Assembly: GCF_902635505.1 (NCBI RefSeq)
Contig: NC_045429.1
Coordinates: 160,478,997-160,542,996 of the forward strand
Origin: Sarcophilus harrisii
Lineage: Eukaryota > Chordata > Mammalia > Dasyuromorphia > Dasyuridae
DNA length: 64,000 nucleotides
Direction of reading: 5' to 3'
This document shows positions 8,351-19,745 of this stretch, piece after piece. The notes under the pieces are model-generated. The model did no database searches. It saw nothing but the letters and a program-made list of their open reading frames with translations, and was not told the origin of the DNA. Positions within the stretch are counted from its first letter, which is position 1. Every line of letters begins with the position of its first letter. A program made the translations under genes and the position numbers.

Positions 8351-10584
8351 TCAATACCTGCTGCTAGGCTCTCTGCTCAGAGCAAGTCCCGCTGATTCCT
8401 ACTCCTCCCCAACCCTTCACCTCCCATGCCCCCACCTCCCTTAAGGTTCCCAATCACTCCTACCAGAGTCTGCCTTTGGAGACTGACTCTTGATAGTGAG
8501 TGAGGAGGAAAACGATGGGAACTGGGGAGGTGGGGGGGGGGCGCTAAATAGCGGGGAAACTCCCCTATTTGGAATTAGCTTTTTAGGCATGTTTTAATTC
8601 TCGGCTGTCCCTTAGAGGACAGATTTTTGTATGCTTAGGTTTCCAAGAGATTATCATTTCGTCAGTTTTTAAAAAGACTATTACTCTTTTCAAAGTGCCA
8701 GTGGCAGACTCCCCTAAATAACTAAAGATGGGGGACTGCTTCCATATCACCCTTCCTTCTCCTCTACACACATCACAGCTTTTCGGTGCCCTCATTCACA
8801 TGCACCGATCATGCAACCTGACACACCACACCACCCACACGTAGTCACATGTTATAATCCCAGCCACTGTTCTATAACCTTTACACTCATTCACACATAC
8901 ACCGCCCGTCCCAACCCTCCCGAGAGAGCCAGAATACATTCACACGTCTAGGCACATTTCAGTAGCATGTAGCAGAGCATGTTTGCCACTGCACACCTGC
9001 AAAAATGCACACGATTACAAATATATGACCCCCACAAAACATCATGCACGTGTAGAGTAGTCAGAAAGCGCCGCATTTGCGCAGACCTTTTCGAAAGGTC
9101 AAAGCATTTGGATATGCATTTGGATATGCATTTCGTGACACTGAAGGAGGCAGCAGATTAAATCTGCCTGCTTTGAAAAGATGGAAATCGAGACAATCAT
9201 TCTTATCTAAAAAGAGGCAGCCAAAAAAGCTGAGGAAAGGGATGAATTATTAATTTATAAGGATTGCTGATTGGGGGATTTCAGGGGAGTTTTGGTTTTA
9301 CTTCCGTTTATAAGCTAGTCTCATTAGGGATTTTTTTTTCTTTCTCTCATACTCAAGTTTATTTTTCCTTTTATCTCATAGGAGCCGGAGGCTGTTACTG
9401 ACTTGAGTTTGTGGGTGTCCGATCTGCGCCAGCAGTTCAAACTTAGCTCAGAAAACATTTTTGTTACTAAAATGAGTCATAATTTTGAAAAATGGTGAAA
9501 CATGCAAAGTTTCTAACCTTTATATGCAGTTTTAAACATGGTTTCTTTAGTTTTGCTATATAGTTTTTAACCTTTCATCTAAGAGTGTAGCTGCTGGTAA
9601 AGTCTTAGACGGTTTCCTTTATTTCAACAATGAAACAGTTATCAGGAACGCTTTCCGTTTTACAAACTCTTAAAAGTAAGTCACTCCCAAACATAACGTT
9701 TTAAAAATCAATATTTATTTCTAGATTTTACAATAAAAAAGAAACCCTTTCTCTTCCTTCTCCCAAAACAAATAAAAACAAAGAACAAACACTAAAATAA
9801 ACATCTAGAGAGTACACTTACAGGAATTGCAATCTTAGGCTTCAGAATTCCTTTAAGAATCTAATTGGCTGGCATGTTACCCAAAACTTTAAGCTTCTTT
9901 GACACTGAATGAAACCTTGGCCATGCCGGAATTGAATTCACCACCTATTCTCTATGACTTTTCTTTAAATGGAACTGATGTACCACTCTTAAAATATTAA
10001 TAGTGGCTAGTTCAAATGTTTTCATTTTAATCTTTGTCAAACCTATTCTTCCTGTGCATTGTTTACAGATTTATTTATTCTTTTGAGGGAAAGGAGGTGA
10101 GTAGGGTATCAGGTCTTGGGTTTTTTTTTGTTTGTTTGTTTTTTACCACTTTGGGTATATTATTTATGATTTTATCAGATTCAGTATCTTCCATGTAAAA
10201 GAAAGTAACATCGATTCACATAATTGCATAATCAAAACTGAATTTTATATATATTACTGTAAGGGAATTGTCTGGCCTTAAAGTTAAAAATGTCTAGCAA
10301 GTCATTTAACCTGGAATTCTCCAAAACTAGTAATTGCAAAATAGGTAAGGTGTTAGGAATTTCCTCGTCTGGGATGTGCCTATTGTCCAATTCTTATTCT
10401 TTTGCATACAATTATTTAGATATTCTGCAAACTTATTTTCATAAAATAAATGATCTACTGGTAAAAAACAAATTGAGAGTGTAAAAAAATATATATGAAT
10501 ACACAGCAAAATTCTTTTGTATAGGGATCCAGAAGTCACTGATGTAGTAACTTCAACTGTTGCAGATGTATAGTTCAGTCTTAG
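8351..10584. other. MYB upstream flank, no gene
   Basis: Largely free of recognisable interspersed repeats, which is unusual for this window and fits proximal regulatory DNA. It contains a G10 run at 8532-8541, CA-rich stretches near 8770-8960 and a tandem 12-mer (GCATTTGGATAT, two and a half copies, 9104-9133). No coding signal seen. Confidence 0.6.
8553..8565. promoter_or_regulatory. kappaB-like palindromic site upstream of MYB
   Basis: GGGGAAACTCCCC contains GGGAAACTCC, which fits the NF-kappaB consensus GGGRNWYYCC. It lies about 560 bp upstream of the predicted MYB start, beside a G10 run (8532-8541). NF-kappaB is known to act on MYB, but through intron 1; use of this site is only inferred from the motif. 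Confidence 0.4.
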
Positions 10585-10725
10585 AAAATTGCTTGGGTCA
10601 CTGAGACATTAAGTGACTTGTCTATGGTCACTTAGCTAGTAAGTATCAGAAGCAGAGTTTTAATTTAGGCCTTCTTGACTTCAAAGAAGATCACTACACA
10701 CTAGATGATGTTGTCTCTCATTCAG
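10585..10725 (-). mobile_element. tRNA-type SINE fragment (MAR1/MIR-like)
   Basis: Carries AAGTGACTTGTCTATGGTCA, TTAGCTAGTAAGTATC and CTTCTTGACTTC, the reverse of the usual SINE body. Confidence 0.55.
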
Positions 10726-11931
10726 GGTTCTTATTATTAACATATTTAAATTACCTAGACAAAATTTTTTAGAGGAGAAAAACAAGAAAAAAATATTTAT
10801 TTGAATACCTACTTGCTTATTCTAAATTTTGTTTCAGTTTAAGGAAGAAAACAACTTGGTCATTTGCTTTATCCTTCATAAGTCAGGAAAATGACTTAAA
10901 GGATCAGTGGCTACTTGCCATTGGCTGGATTGAAAGGATGAACAACCCAGGCTTCCCTTTATATTCAGCTCTTTTCCACCTCCCCTAGACTGGGTAATTA
11001 GGATCATTGGCTTTCCTTCAAACTTATAGAGAGATGTTGCTAATGAGCTAGGGATGTTGGGAGTTTCTAGTTCTTTTTCCCTTATAAAGAAAATGTGCAC
11101 ACACCCCAAACTTGAAAGAAATCACTCACAAATCACGGACCTCAGAGGGATCATTGTCTCTCTGTCTTTATGTGTCTCTTTCTCTGTCTGTCTCTTTCTT
11201 CTCTGTCTCTTGCTGTTTCTGCCTCTCTTTCTCTTTCCCTTTCTCCCCTTCTTTCTCTCTCCCATCCCATCTCTCTCTTTGTTCTCACATGTGCACACAC
11301 AGAGTGGGTAAGACTCTATTTCACTGTAACCATTCAGGAATGGTAAAAGAAAAGAAGATATGCTGAATGTCTATGTTCATAAAGTTTTGCCACTGATTTT
11401 TTTGTAATTCTGTATGTCATTGATTAGTACACGTATATCAAAGATGAATAAATGTTGTCAAAGATGGCGGCAGACCAAAACCTATATGCTCATATCTCCC
11501 CACCTCTGTCACTTCTACTTCCACCTTATTTGTAGCAGGTAGAAGTGGAGACTGATTATGAGAACTATTACAAATATTGGCAACTTTTTTATCATCTCTG
11601 ATAAAGTAGAATAGATTTGGTAAGTATAATTGAAATTCATAATCATTCATGTTAGAGAATGATTTCAATCTTTCATGCTAAACATTTTATCCCAGTAGGT
11701 CTGATACAGTACCAGTGATGCTTCTTCATGGAGCAATAGTTCTCATATACTCAGGCAACATATACTATAAGTCTTTCCCTTCAAATAGCTCTTGGTTTCA
11801 GGCCTTCTGTTTCTATAGTCATTATCATAATAGAGCATCACAATCTCATATATTTCTTCTACATATAATCTTTCAGATATTTTCACATCTCCAATTTTCC
11901 CCCTCTCTAGTCACCCAGATAATAGCTTTTG
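10726..11931. other. Intergenic, no gene
   Basis: AT-rich sequence with a CT-rich simple region at about 11150-11285. The open frames over that region are low complexity. Confidence 0.6.
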
Positions 11932-11944
11932 AAAGTTCTGTGTC

Positions 11945-12132
11945 ATATATTGTATCTAAGATACACTGTGACATATTTAACTTATATAGGACTGCTTGCC
12001 ATCTGGGGGAGGGGGTGAATCGAGGGAGGGGAAAAGTCGGAACAGAAGTGAGTGCAAGGGATAATGTTGTAAAAAAAAAAAAAAAAATTACCCAGGCATG
12101 GGTTCTGTCAATAAAAAGTTATTAAAAAAAAA
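11945..12132 (+). mobile_element. L1 insertion, extreme 5' truncation (188 nt)
   Basis: Only the 3' UTR end is present: GGACTGCTTGCCATCTGGGG, GGAACAGAAGTGAGTGCAAG, GATAATGTTG, then AATAAAAAGTTATT and an A-tail. It is flanked by a perfect 13-nt target-site duplication, AAAGTTCTGTGTC (11932-11944 and 12133-12145). Same 3' UTR subfamily as the L1 at 23510. Confidence 0.85.
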
Positions 12133-12404
12133 AAAGTTCTGTGTCCAATGTCTTATCCTCCTAATCAAGAATTTTCAGTAGCCTTATACTCTTTGAGCTA
12201 AAAGTGTAATAGTTTAGTATGCAAGGCCTCATAAGTAGATTAATCTCTGAAAAGTCTTTTTATTTCATTTCATTTTATTTCATTTCATATTTCCACAGTC
12301 CTTGAGTATATTTGGAGGTACTTTTTATCCACTCACTCTTGTACCCAAGCTTTTTGAAAATCTTTCCGTTACCCACCCCCAACTGAATTGTAGTGGTTTG
12401 ATAG

Positions 12405-12540
12405 CTCTGAACATGAAATTAAGAACTGAGTTTGAATCCTAAAAGTTGTTGCGAGGATTAAAATGAAATAACCTGTAAAGCTTCTTGTAATTTTTTATAA
12501 GTGCTAACTATTATTATTGTTGTTATTATTACATGCATTT
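12405..12540 (+). mobile_element. Ther-type SINE tail
   Basis: GTTGTTGCGAGGATTAAAAT, then AACCTGTAAAGCTTCTTGTA and a TTATTATTG-rich end, the usual 3' part of marsupial Ther SINEs. A short (TTTCA)n run lies just before it at about 12258-12290. Confidence 0.5.
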
Positions 12541-12559
12541 TGAATTCCCAGGGAATTTG

Positions 12560-12797
12560 TGGTTGTTGTTATTGTTGAGCCTTAACCCCATTTGGAGTTT
12601 TCTTGGCAGAGATTCTGTAATGGTTTGCTTTTTCCTTCTCCAGCTCATTGTATAGGTGAGGAAAAGAAGGCAAACAGGGTTAACTAATTTGTCCAAGATC
12701 AGAACTAGTAAGTATCTAAGTTCAAATTTGATCTCAGAACAATCAATCTTCCTGACTCTAGAATTGGTACTCTATCCATTGTGCCACCTAGCTGCCC
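12560..12797 (-). mobile_element. MAR1-type SINE, full length
   Basis: Minus orientation: begins with the 3' end (GTTGTTATTGTTGAG, CCCATTTGGAGTTTTCTTGG) and ends with the tRNA-like head GCCACCTAGCTGCCCC. Confidence 0.8.
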
Positions 12798-13649
12798 CTA
12801 TGGAATCTAGATCATTGCCATATATATAGCATGTGTTCAGTAAATTCTTTTTGAATGGCTAATAACACTTTAAGGCTTTGGTGTCTCAGTGATGTGATCC
12901 TATCAACAGAAAGCTATCTAAGCTTTCTCATATTTTGTAGCTCCTATCCACATCTCTCCATAAATACATAGAGAATCCATCCAGCATACTGAAGACCGTC
13001 TTGGCCTTTAATATTTGTTAGTTACTAGAACAATAGCTCTGTCCATCTCTTGTTCCTCAAGTTCACCTCAAGACCAGCCTTCCTCTCTTTCTAGTCATAC
13101 CTGTCAGTAAAGCATAAGACTTTTTAATCCTAGAATTATAGCTTTGAAATTTTCTCTACAATATCCTACCCATTTTCATACTTCATCATAACATGGAGGT
13201 AACTCTTCATTTCTGAAGCCTATGGCAGGAGAATAGTTTCTACTAATTCTACTAAGGTGGAAAAGCTTTAATTGTGGGCTTTGAAAATAGACTAAATATC
13301 TGTCATTCAACTTCATCTAGCTTAGTGATCAATTCTTTAACATGATAATCTTTGAATAAAAATAATTCTTATAGTATCTCAAGGCTTACAAAATGATTTT
13401 CTGACAAAATATATAAGGTACTGATAAAAATAGAGAGAAAAATAGAAATCATTTACCTGGAGTTAAAGCTGATATTTTTAAAAGGAAAAGTGTAGAGAAA
13501 AGGAAAAAGAAGTCAAAGATGTGAACATGAATAATGCTTACATTAATGGGGCAAGAGAAAGAAAAAAATTGTTCAGGATGCAGAGAAGAAACTGAGGTAA
13601 TTATGGCCCCAGCTAAAAGGCAAGCATTTTAAAAATAGACAAAAAGTCA

Positions 13650-13825
13650 TAAATAGAATGGACCTCAGAGGCCATTTAGGCCAATCCTTTTATTTTACAA
13701 ATAAGGAAACAAAGACCCAGGAAAGGAAAGGAAAGGAAAGGAAAATGATTTATCTGAGGTCATACAAGTCATAAGCAATAGAGGTGGGCTCTTAGACCCC
13801 AAGTTCTCTGACTCCAAAGTTAGCT
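13650..13825 (+). mobile_element. MIR-like SINE (MIR3/Ther type) with AGGAA repeat
   Basis: GACCTCAGAGGCCATTTAGG, TTATTTTACAAATAAGGAAA, then GTCATACAAGTCATAAGCAA. A short (AAAGG)n expansion at about 13719-13744 lies inside it. Confidence 0.65.
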
Positions 13826-13927
13826 TATAATCAGCTTCTAAATAAAATCAGTTCTTCAGATTGTAATATAGAGGACAGTAGTAAGTTGTCCTTTTTAAAA
13901 AGATTTTTTTAAAATATCATGTGTAGG

Positions 13928-14057
13928 GTAGCTAGATGGCACAAAGTCAGTAGGACCTGAGTTCATATCTAGCCTCAGACACTTAATACTTCCTAGCTGT
14001 ATGACCCTGGGCAAGTCACTTAATCCCAATTGTTTCAGCAAAAAAAAAAAAAAAAAT
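13928..14057 (+). mobile_element. MAR1/WSINE-type SINE
   Basis: Head GGTAGCTAGATGGCACAA, body CTGAGTTCATATCTAGCCTC and CTGGGCAAGTCACTTAATCC, then CCCAATTGTTTCAGC and an A17 tail. The intact A-tail suggests it is fairly young. Confidence 0.8.
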
Positions 14058-14639
14058 GTCATGTGTAATTTTTAAAATATAATATTTAAATATGTAAATA
14101 TATAGTAACCTTATAGTGGTGAATTCACTTGCCAAAAAATCTCATGGCAACCAGTTTTAGCAGCTTACTTTATAAAAGTGCATGATTTTCTTTTTCTTTT
14201 TTTGGAAGGAGAATGGGACAAAATTTATTCCATTGTTAAATTTCTAATAGTCCATTTGTGCCTTATCTCTTGCCTGTGAATAGCAATGTTGTCGGTCTAA
14301 AATTTTATCAAGCCATCTGAAATTCTCAAAGAAAAAGTGTGTTAGAAATAAAGGCATCAGTCTCTCTGTGTGTATTCTCTCTGAAAAATCTTTCAAAATA
14401 TGTTTACAGGATATCATATTACTAATATTACTCTGGAACTTCCAAGAAACTCTATATATGTGAGAATAGAAAAGAGACAACTTTTCATAATTTTAGAAAT
14501 TCTTCCTAAAATATTTCAAAAATTTATTTTAAAATTGTAGAATATGTCTTAGCAATGTAATAATAAATTTCAGTTATGAAATGTAATATTCCTAGGTAAT
14601 TTTGTTGTTTTAAAAGTCTTGAATCCTTTTGATTTAATA

Positions 14640-14876
14640 TTGTTGTTGAGTCATTTCAGTCACATCTGACTTTCCATGACCCAATTTGGTTTTTTTTTGG
14701 CAACAGGAATGGCTTGTTATTTTCTTCTCCAGATCATTCCAGATGAGGAATTGAGGCATATATTGTTAAGTGACTTCCCCAGGGTTACAATTAATAAGTG
14801 TCTGAGAATGGATTTGAACTCAAGTTCTCCTAATTCCAGGTCTGGTATTTTATTCTTTGCATCACCTAGCTGCCCC
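14640..14876 (-). mobile_element. MAR1-type SINE, full length
   Basis: Starts with the 3' end (TTGTTGTTGAGTCATTTCAG, TTTTTGGCAACAGGAATGG) and ends with the head CACCTAGCTGCCCC. Confidence 0.8.
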
Positions 14877-14965
14877 ATTGATTTAATATTACACTTTCTC
14901 CAAATTAAAACATGGCAAGAGAAATCACTATTGTGAAGAATGAAATTTTATTTATAAATGTATAA

Positions 14966-14967
<2 letters not shown>

Positions 14968-15002
<35 letters not shown>

Positions 15003-15034
15003 GAATGTACCTATGTCTACACACACACACACAA
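14968..15034. repeat. (CA)n microsatellite, two blocks
   Basis: Two CA runs separated by about 20 nt. Confidence 0.9.
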
Positions 15035-15124
15035 ATACACACAATCCTAGCAGGTTTATCTCACCAAACAGTTGAAAACAGTTTTCTTCAAATTTACCAT
15101 TGATGTCTTAACTGTTAAATCTTA

Positions 15125-15555
15125 TGCCTTTGCCTCAGTCCTCATCTCATTTGACTTATGCAGCTTTTGACACTGTTGGTGTTTCCAGATTCCTGGCTTC
15201 TATTTCTTTCCTTGATTTTTGTGATAGCTTCTTCCTGTTTCTTCTACTATTTGATGAGTCCTTATCAGTATCCTTTGATGGCTTACCATATGATAAATAT
15301 AGGTATCTCCCAAGGCTTTGTCCTGGTCCTTCGATGCTCTCTGTGATCTAATCTGCTCTCATGTGCTCAATAATTATCTCTATACACATCTATAGATGTA
15401 AGTTTAATCTCTCTACTGAAAACTAATCATACATGACAAACTGTCTGCTGCACACATAGATAGAGATTACATTAATCTATCAGATTCAATAGGTTCAAAA
15501 TGGAATACCTCCTTGTCACTGGCATCCTTCTAGTAACTTAGATTCAAAACTTTAA
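15125..15555 (+). mobile_element. L2 LINE fragment, ORF2 3' part
   Basis: Follows L2 ORF2: GCAGCTTTTGACACTGTTGG encodes the AAFDTV motif of the reverse transcriptase, TCTCCCAAGGCTTTGTCCTG is the SQGFVL/GSVLGP block, then CTCATGTGCTCAATAATTAT and AAAATGGAATACCTCCTTGT. Stops break the frame; old. Confidence 0.75.
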
Positions 15556-15973
15556 GTTTATTATTTGGGTTTTTTTTTCCCCAGTAATAAGCTTTAAAAA
15601 AAAAAATTGTCCCATTACTCCTACCTCTGGTCATTGAACAAAATTAGAAAAAAAAAAAAAAAAAAACTATCCCAAAATAAAGTCTGCAATATATAGCTGC
15701 ATGATCTGAAAACAAATTTGCATATTAACCATATCTAAAAATGCATGTCTTTTTCTGCATTTAAAATTTATCATTTCTCTGTCAGGAAATGAATGGTATA
15801 TTTAATCTCCATTCTTTTGGCATTGTGGTTTATTAATTGTGTTCTTCAAAGGTGTCTATAATACTATTATTGTAGGAATTATTCTATTTCCGTTTAATTC
15901 AATCTGTGTCTATTCATACAGATCTTCCCAATTATATCTAAAATGGTCCTTTTACCATTTCTTTTGGCACAGT

Positions 15974-16065
15974 TATATATATATATATATATCAAGTCAG
16001 GCCTCAGACACTTGATACTGTCTAGCTGTGTTGACCCCAATTGCATCAGGGGGAAACAAATATAC

Positions 16066-16113
<48 letters not shown>

Positions 16114-16247
16114 GTATATTTGTTTCCCCCTGATGCAATTGGGGTCAACACAGCTAGACAGTATCAAGTGTCTGAGGCCTGACTTGAACTCATATCCTCC
16201 TAACTTCAGGGCCAGTGTTCTATTTACTGTGCCATCTAGCTGCCCCA
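15974..16247 (-). mobile_element. MAR1-type SINE with fold-back duplication, inserted in L1
   Basis: The SINE head (GCCATCTAGCTGCCCC, minus orientation) lies at about 16230-16246 and its body runs left to an (AT)n tail. Beyond the tail lies a second, inverted copy of the 3' part. The whole unit is flanked by GGCACAGTTATAT (15966-15978) and GGCACAGTAATAT (16248-16260), a 12-of-13 target-site duplication, so the composite entered as one insertion. Confidence 0.75.
15992..16187. repeat. Perfect 196-nt palindrome
   Basis: Checked base by base about the axis 16089/16090: 98-nt arms with no mismatch and no spacer. The outer 70 nt of each arm is SINE body; the inner part is alternating AT with ATAC/GTAT interruptions that also pair. 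Both strands therefore encode the same peptide around the centre. Confidence 0.95.
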
Positions 16248-18275
16248 GGCACAGTAATATTTCACTACATTAATAAAGCATGCTTTCTTTAGTCATTCTT
16301 CAATAGGAGGACACACCTCCATGAAAAGAGCTGCTATAAATATTTTTGTGTTATGTAGATTCTTTTTAATTTTCTTTCTTTTGGGGCCAAAGACCCAGTG
16401 GTAGTTTATCTGGGTAAAAGATATATACATAATTTAATAATATTCTGGGCATGGTTCCAAATTGCTTTCTACAGTGGCTGAACTGATTCACAGCAATGCA
16501 ATAATAGACCTGTTTTCTCACAGCCCTTTTCAACATTTATGTTTTTCTTCTTTTGTCATCTTTGCCTGTCTGAGATGTGTAAGGAAAAAAAAAACCTTTA
16601 AAGTTCCTTTAATCTGAATTTCTCTAATTATCAAGTATTTAGAGTAATGTTTCATGTTGCTGTTGATAGCTTGGATTTCTTCCTTTGAAAATTGCTATTA
16701 CATGCTCATTGATAATTTATCTATTAAGAATGACTCAGTCTTATAAATTGATATCAACAAATGAGGATAAATATATTATAAGCACACAATTTTTGTCAGA
16801 GAAATATGTTACAAAGATTTTTTAAATTACTTATTCCATTCCAATTTTTTTATTTTAGTAGAACTGTGCAAAATCTTTTAAATTTTATATCATGAAAATT
16901 ATTCATTTTATCTTTGTCTCTTTCTCTATCACTTGTTTAATGATGAAATCTTCTTCTAGCAAAAGATATAAAAGATAATTTCTTCCTTGCTTTTCTAATT
17001 TGTTTATGTGATTCAAAAAAAAAGTCAAATATCTATTTGGAGCTTATGTTGATGTATGGTGTAAGGTGCTATTCTAAATCCAATTTCTACCGGATTTCTT
17101 TCCAATTTTTCCTGAAGCTTTTGTCAAATAATGAATCTTTTTTTTTCACAAGTGATTCATCAAATACCATACAATTGTGTTTAATTTCATGTGTTGTGTA
17201 CCTGATCTGTTCTCTGTCTCTGTCTCTGTTTCTGTCTCTCTCCTCTCTCTCTTAAGGATTGTTCTTTTGTGGTATTTGAGATCTGGTCTTGATCAGCCTC
17301 CTTCCTTCCCACTTTTTATTATTACCCTTGAGATTCTTGATCTTTTGTTTCTCTAATCAATTTTTGAAATTATTTTTCTATAAGTCATTATTTAGGGGGT
17401 ATAACTTGTTGCAACCCTGAATAAGTACATCAATTTAGGTAGTTTAGGTCTGTATTTATGGAGTTATTTATAATTAAATTCATAAAGTTCCTGAATGAAT
17501 ATTTGTAGATATACTCCCAAATATTCTAAGCCTTCTATTGTTGTTTTAATAGAATTTTTCTTTCTAGCTGGCCCTGCTTAAGCAGAAAGCCTATATTCTG
17601 CTGATTGATATGGAGTTGCCTTATATTTTGTAACTTTGCTGAAGTTTTTAATTATTTCAATTAATTTTAGTTGATTTTCTAGAGTTTTCTAAGACAATTT
17701 TCATATCACCAGAAAAAAGCAATAATTTTGTTTCCACTTGCTTATACTCATTTCTTCAGTTTCTTTGTTTTCCTTTTTTTATTGCTAAAGTTAGCATTTC
17801 TAGCAATATGTTAAATAGTTGTAATAGTAATAGAGATGCTTACTTTACCAGGGGTACTATTGGAAAGGTTTCTAACTTCTTTGCCTTATATGAAATGTTT
17901 ACTCTTAAATATGGATAATATATGCTATTTTTCCATATTATTAACATACTCCCCCCCCCGAAAAAAAAACAAACCTTTTAGTTTTATTTCTCTGTTTAAT
18001 CATTATTTAATTTCAATTTGCTGGTCTCTGTTTTAACTTTTTATAACTTCTATTTTATTTAGTTGGAAATTTTTGATTTATTATTCACTTATCTTTTGAA
18101 AAAATCACATGCCCAATTCATTGGTTGCTAAGTTTTTCTTTAGAAAAAATTTAAAGATGTAAAAAATTCCTCAAAACTGCTTTAGCTTCATTTTACAATT
18201 TTATAATCATTTTCTTTTATGATATTTGCTATTGTTTCTTTAATTTCTTCTTTGACACACAACTTTGTTTTTCTT

Positions 18276-18665
18276 TTCTAGTGAATTTATTTATTTTTAA
18301 TACACATTGCTTTATGAATCATATTGGGAGAGAAAAATCAGAGCAAAAAAGGAAAACTATGGAATAAAAAAAAACAGAAAAAAACGAAATGAACATAATG
18401 TGTGCTAATTTATATTCAATCTCTTTAGTTCTTTTTCTGGATGCAGATGACATTTTCTGTTCAAAGTCTATTGAGATTGCTTTGGATCACTGAACCACTG
18501 AGAAGAACCAATCTTTCATAGTTGATCATCACATATTCTTGCTCTTATTGTGTACGATGTATTCCTAGTTCTGCTTTTCGCTCAGCATCAGTTTGTGCAA
18601 ATCTTTCCAGGCCTTTCTAAAATCAACTTGTTCATCATTTTTTATAGAACCGACACATCACTTTT
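18276..18665 (-). mobile_element. L1 3' end inserted in the older L1
   Basis: Plus-strand order as in the other antisense L1 3' UTRs of this window: TATTTTTAATACACATTGC, AGAGAAAAATCAGAGCAAAA, CTGGATGCAGATGACATTTT, ATTGTGTACGATGTATTCCT, CCAGGCCTTTCTAAAATCAA. It interrupts the L1 RT region at 18270/18670. Confidence 0.7.
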
Positions 18666-19054
18666 TTAGAATAATATTATTTAAAATTCTTTCTTTAAAA
18701 ACACTTCATTATTTTTTTTTATTGTGAGCACTAAGCAATGTGCTTAGTATTTATGCTATTTCTATTTTCAGTGAAATTTTTGGGCATATGGACAGTTTCT
18801 TTTAAAGTGTCATGTATATCTGGGTCCTTTCTTTTCCCTTTCAGTAATAGCTGAAGGGCTCTAATGTCTAATTTGTTCAAGTTCCAGTAATGTACTTCAT
18901 TTCTGTCTCATTGACCTTTTGGTTAAATTTGTTTATGTCTGAAATAAGATATATTAAACTCCCCCCTACTATTATAATACTATTATCAATTTTCCCACTC
19001 AATTTGATTAGTTTTTCCTTTAAGTATTTAGATGCTCTGTTATTAGATGTATTT

Positions 19055-19245
19055 ATCAATCAATCAATAAACATTTAAGTCCTTACTACCTTCCAGGCAC
19101 TAGGGACACAAAAAGAGGCCAGTGATAGTTCCTACCCTCAAAAAGCTTACAATCTAAACAAGGACATATGCAAATAAATATAAACAAAGCAAGCTATATT
19201 CAGGATAAATAGGAAACAATTAAGAGAGAGAAAGCACTAGCACAT
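19055..19245 (+). mobile_element. 5' part of unassigned old repeat family
   Basis: CAATCAATCAATAAACATTT, CTTCCAGGCACTAGGGACAC, CCTCAAAAAGCTTACAATCT, then GCAAGCTATATTCAGGATAA. The same family as the long element at 22686-26215. It lies within the antisense L1. Confidence 0.7.
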
Positions 19246-19745
19246 ATTACTAATATTGATTTATTATCTAGGATACCTTTAAGCTGAAGTTCAGGTGAAG
19301 CATAACAAATTTTATTCTAGCCCTTCATTTTTAACTGTATGTGAATCCTTTGAGTTTCAAGTGAATTTTTGACCAAAAAAAAAAAAATGTCAAATTCTGC
19401 TATTCTCTTCCATTTTGTGGGTTAACTCATCTGATTTACATAATTATGTATTTTCGTTCATTTTGTCCTCTCATACTTCCCTTTTTATTCCAACCTTCCT
19501 CTTTATAAATAGGAAGGTAATAGAAGAAAGGAGGTTTTCCTGATATTTGTGATCTTAAAAGTGACAGCCTATTTCCTCTCTGTTGTATCTCTTCTCTCAC
19601 TATGCCCCTGAACCAAAATGTTTAGGTTTTTTTCCCTCTTCTTTTAATTCCACCTTCATATCCTTCTTACTGACATTTTGCTGATGAATATTCCCTTACC
19701 TATCCTTCCTTTCTCCCTTCTCACTTTTTTAACTTAATGGGGCTT

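Larger units (their letters stand above)
15560..19745 (-). mobile_element. Old L1 LINE, antisense, interrupted
   Basis: Reading on the minus strand: part of the EN/RT region (18690-19745), the RT region (16800-18270), the ORF2 C-terminus (16255-16700) and 3' UTR-like sequence (15680-15965). Plus-strand landmarks include GGGCATGGTTCCAAATTGCT and GCATTTCTAGCAATATGTTA. Many stops; no coding capacity. Later insertions in it are the palindromic SINE (15974-16247), another L1 3' end (18276-18665) and an old repeat (19055-19245). Confidence 0.7.

Noticed and set aside
8566-8573. CArG or MEF2 site near CCCTATTTGG and CTAAATAG (8544-8573)
   Set aside because: Both are one or two bases short of the full consensus.
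11160-11366. Two 84-85-codon Ser/Leu-rich frames
   Set aside because: Translations of a CTCT simple tract in different frames.
15894-16273. Two open frames with identical peptide on opposite strands
   Set aside because: They are the two arms of the palindrome read from either side, not a duplicated gene.
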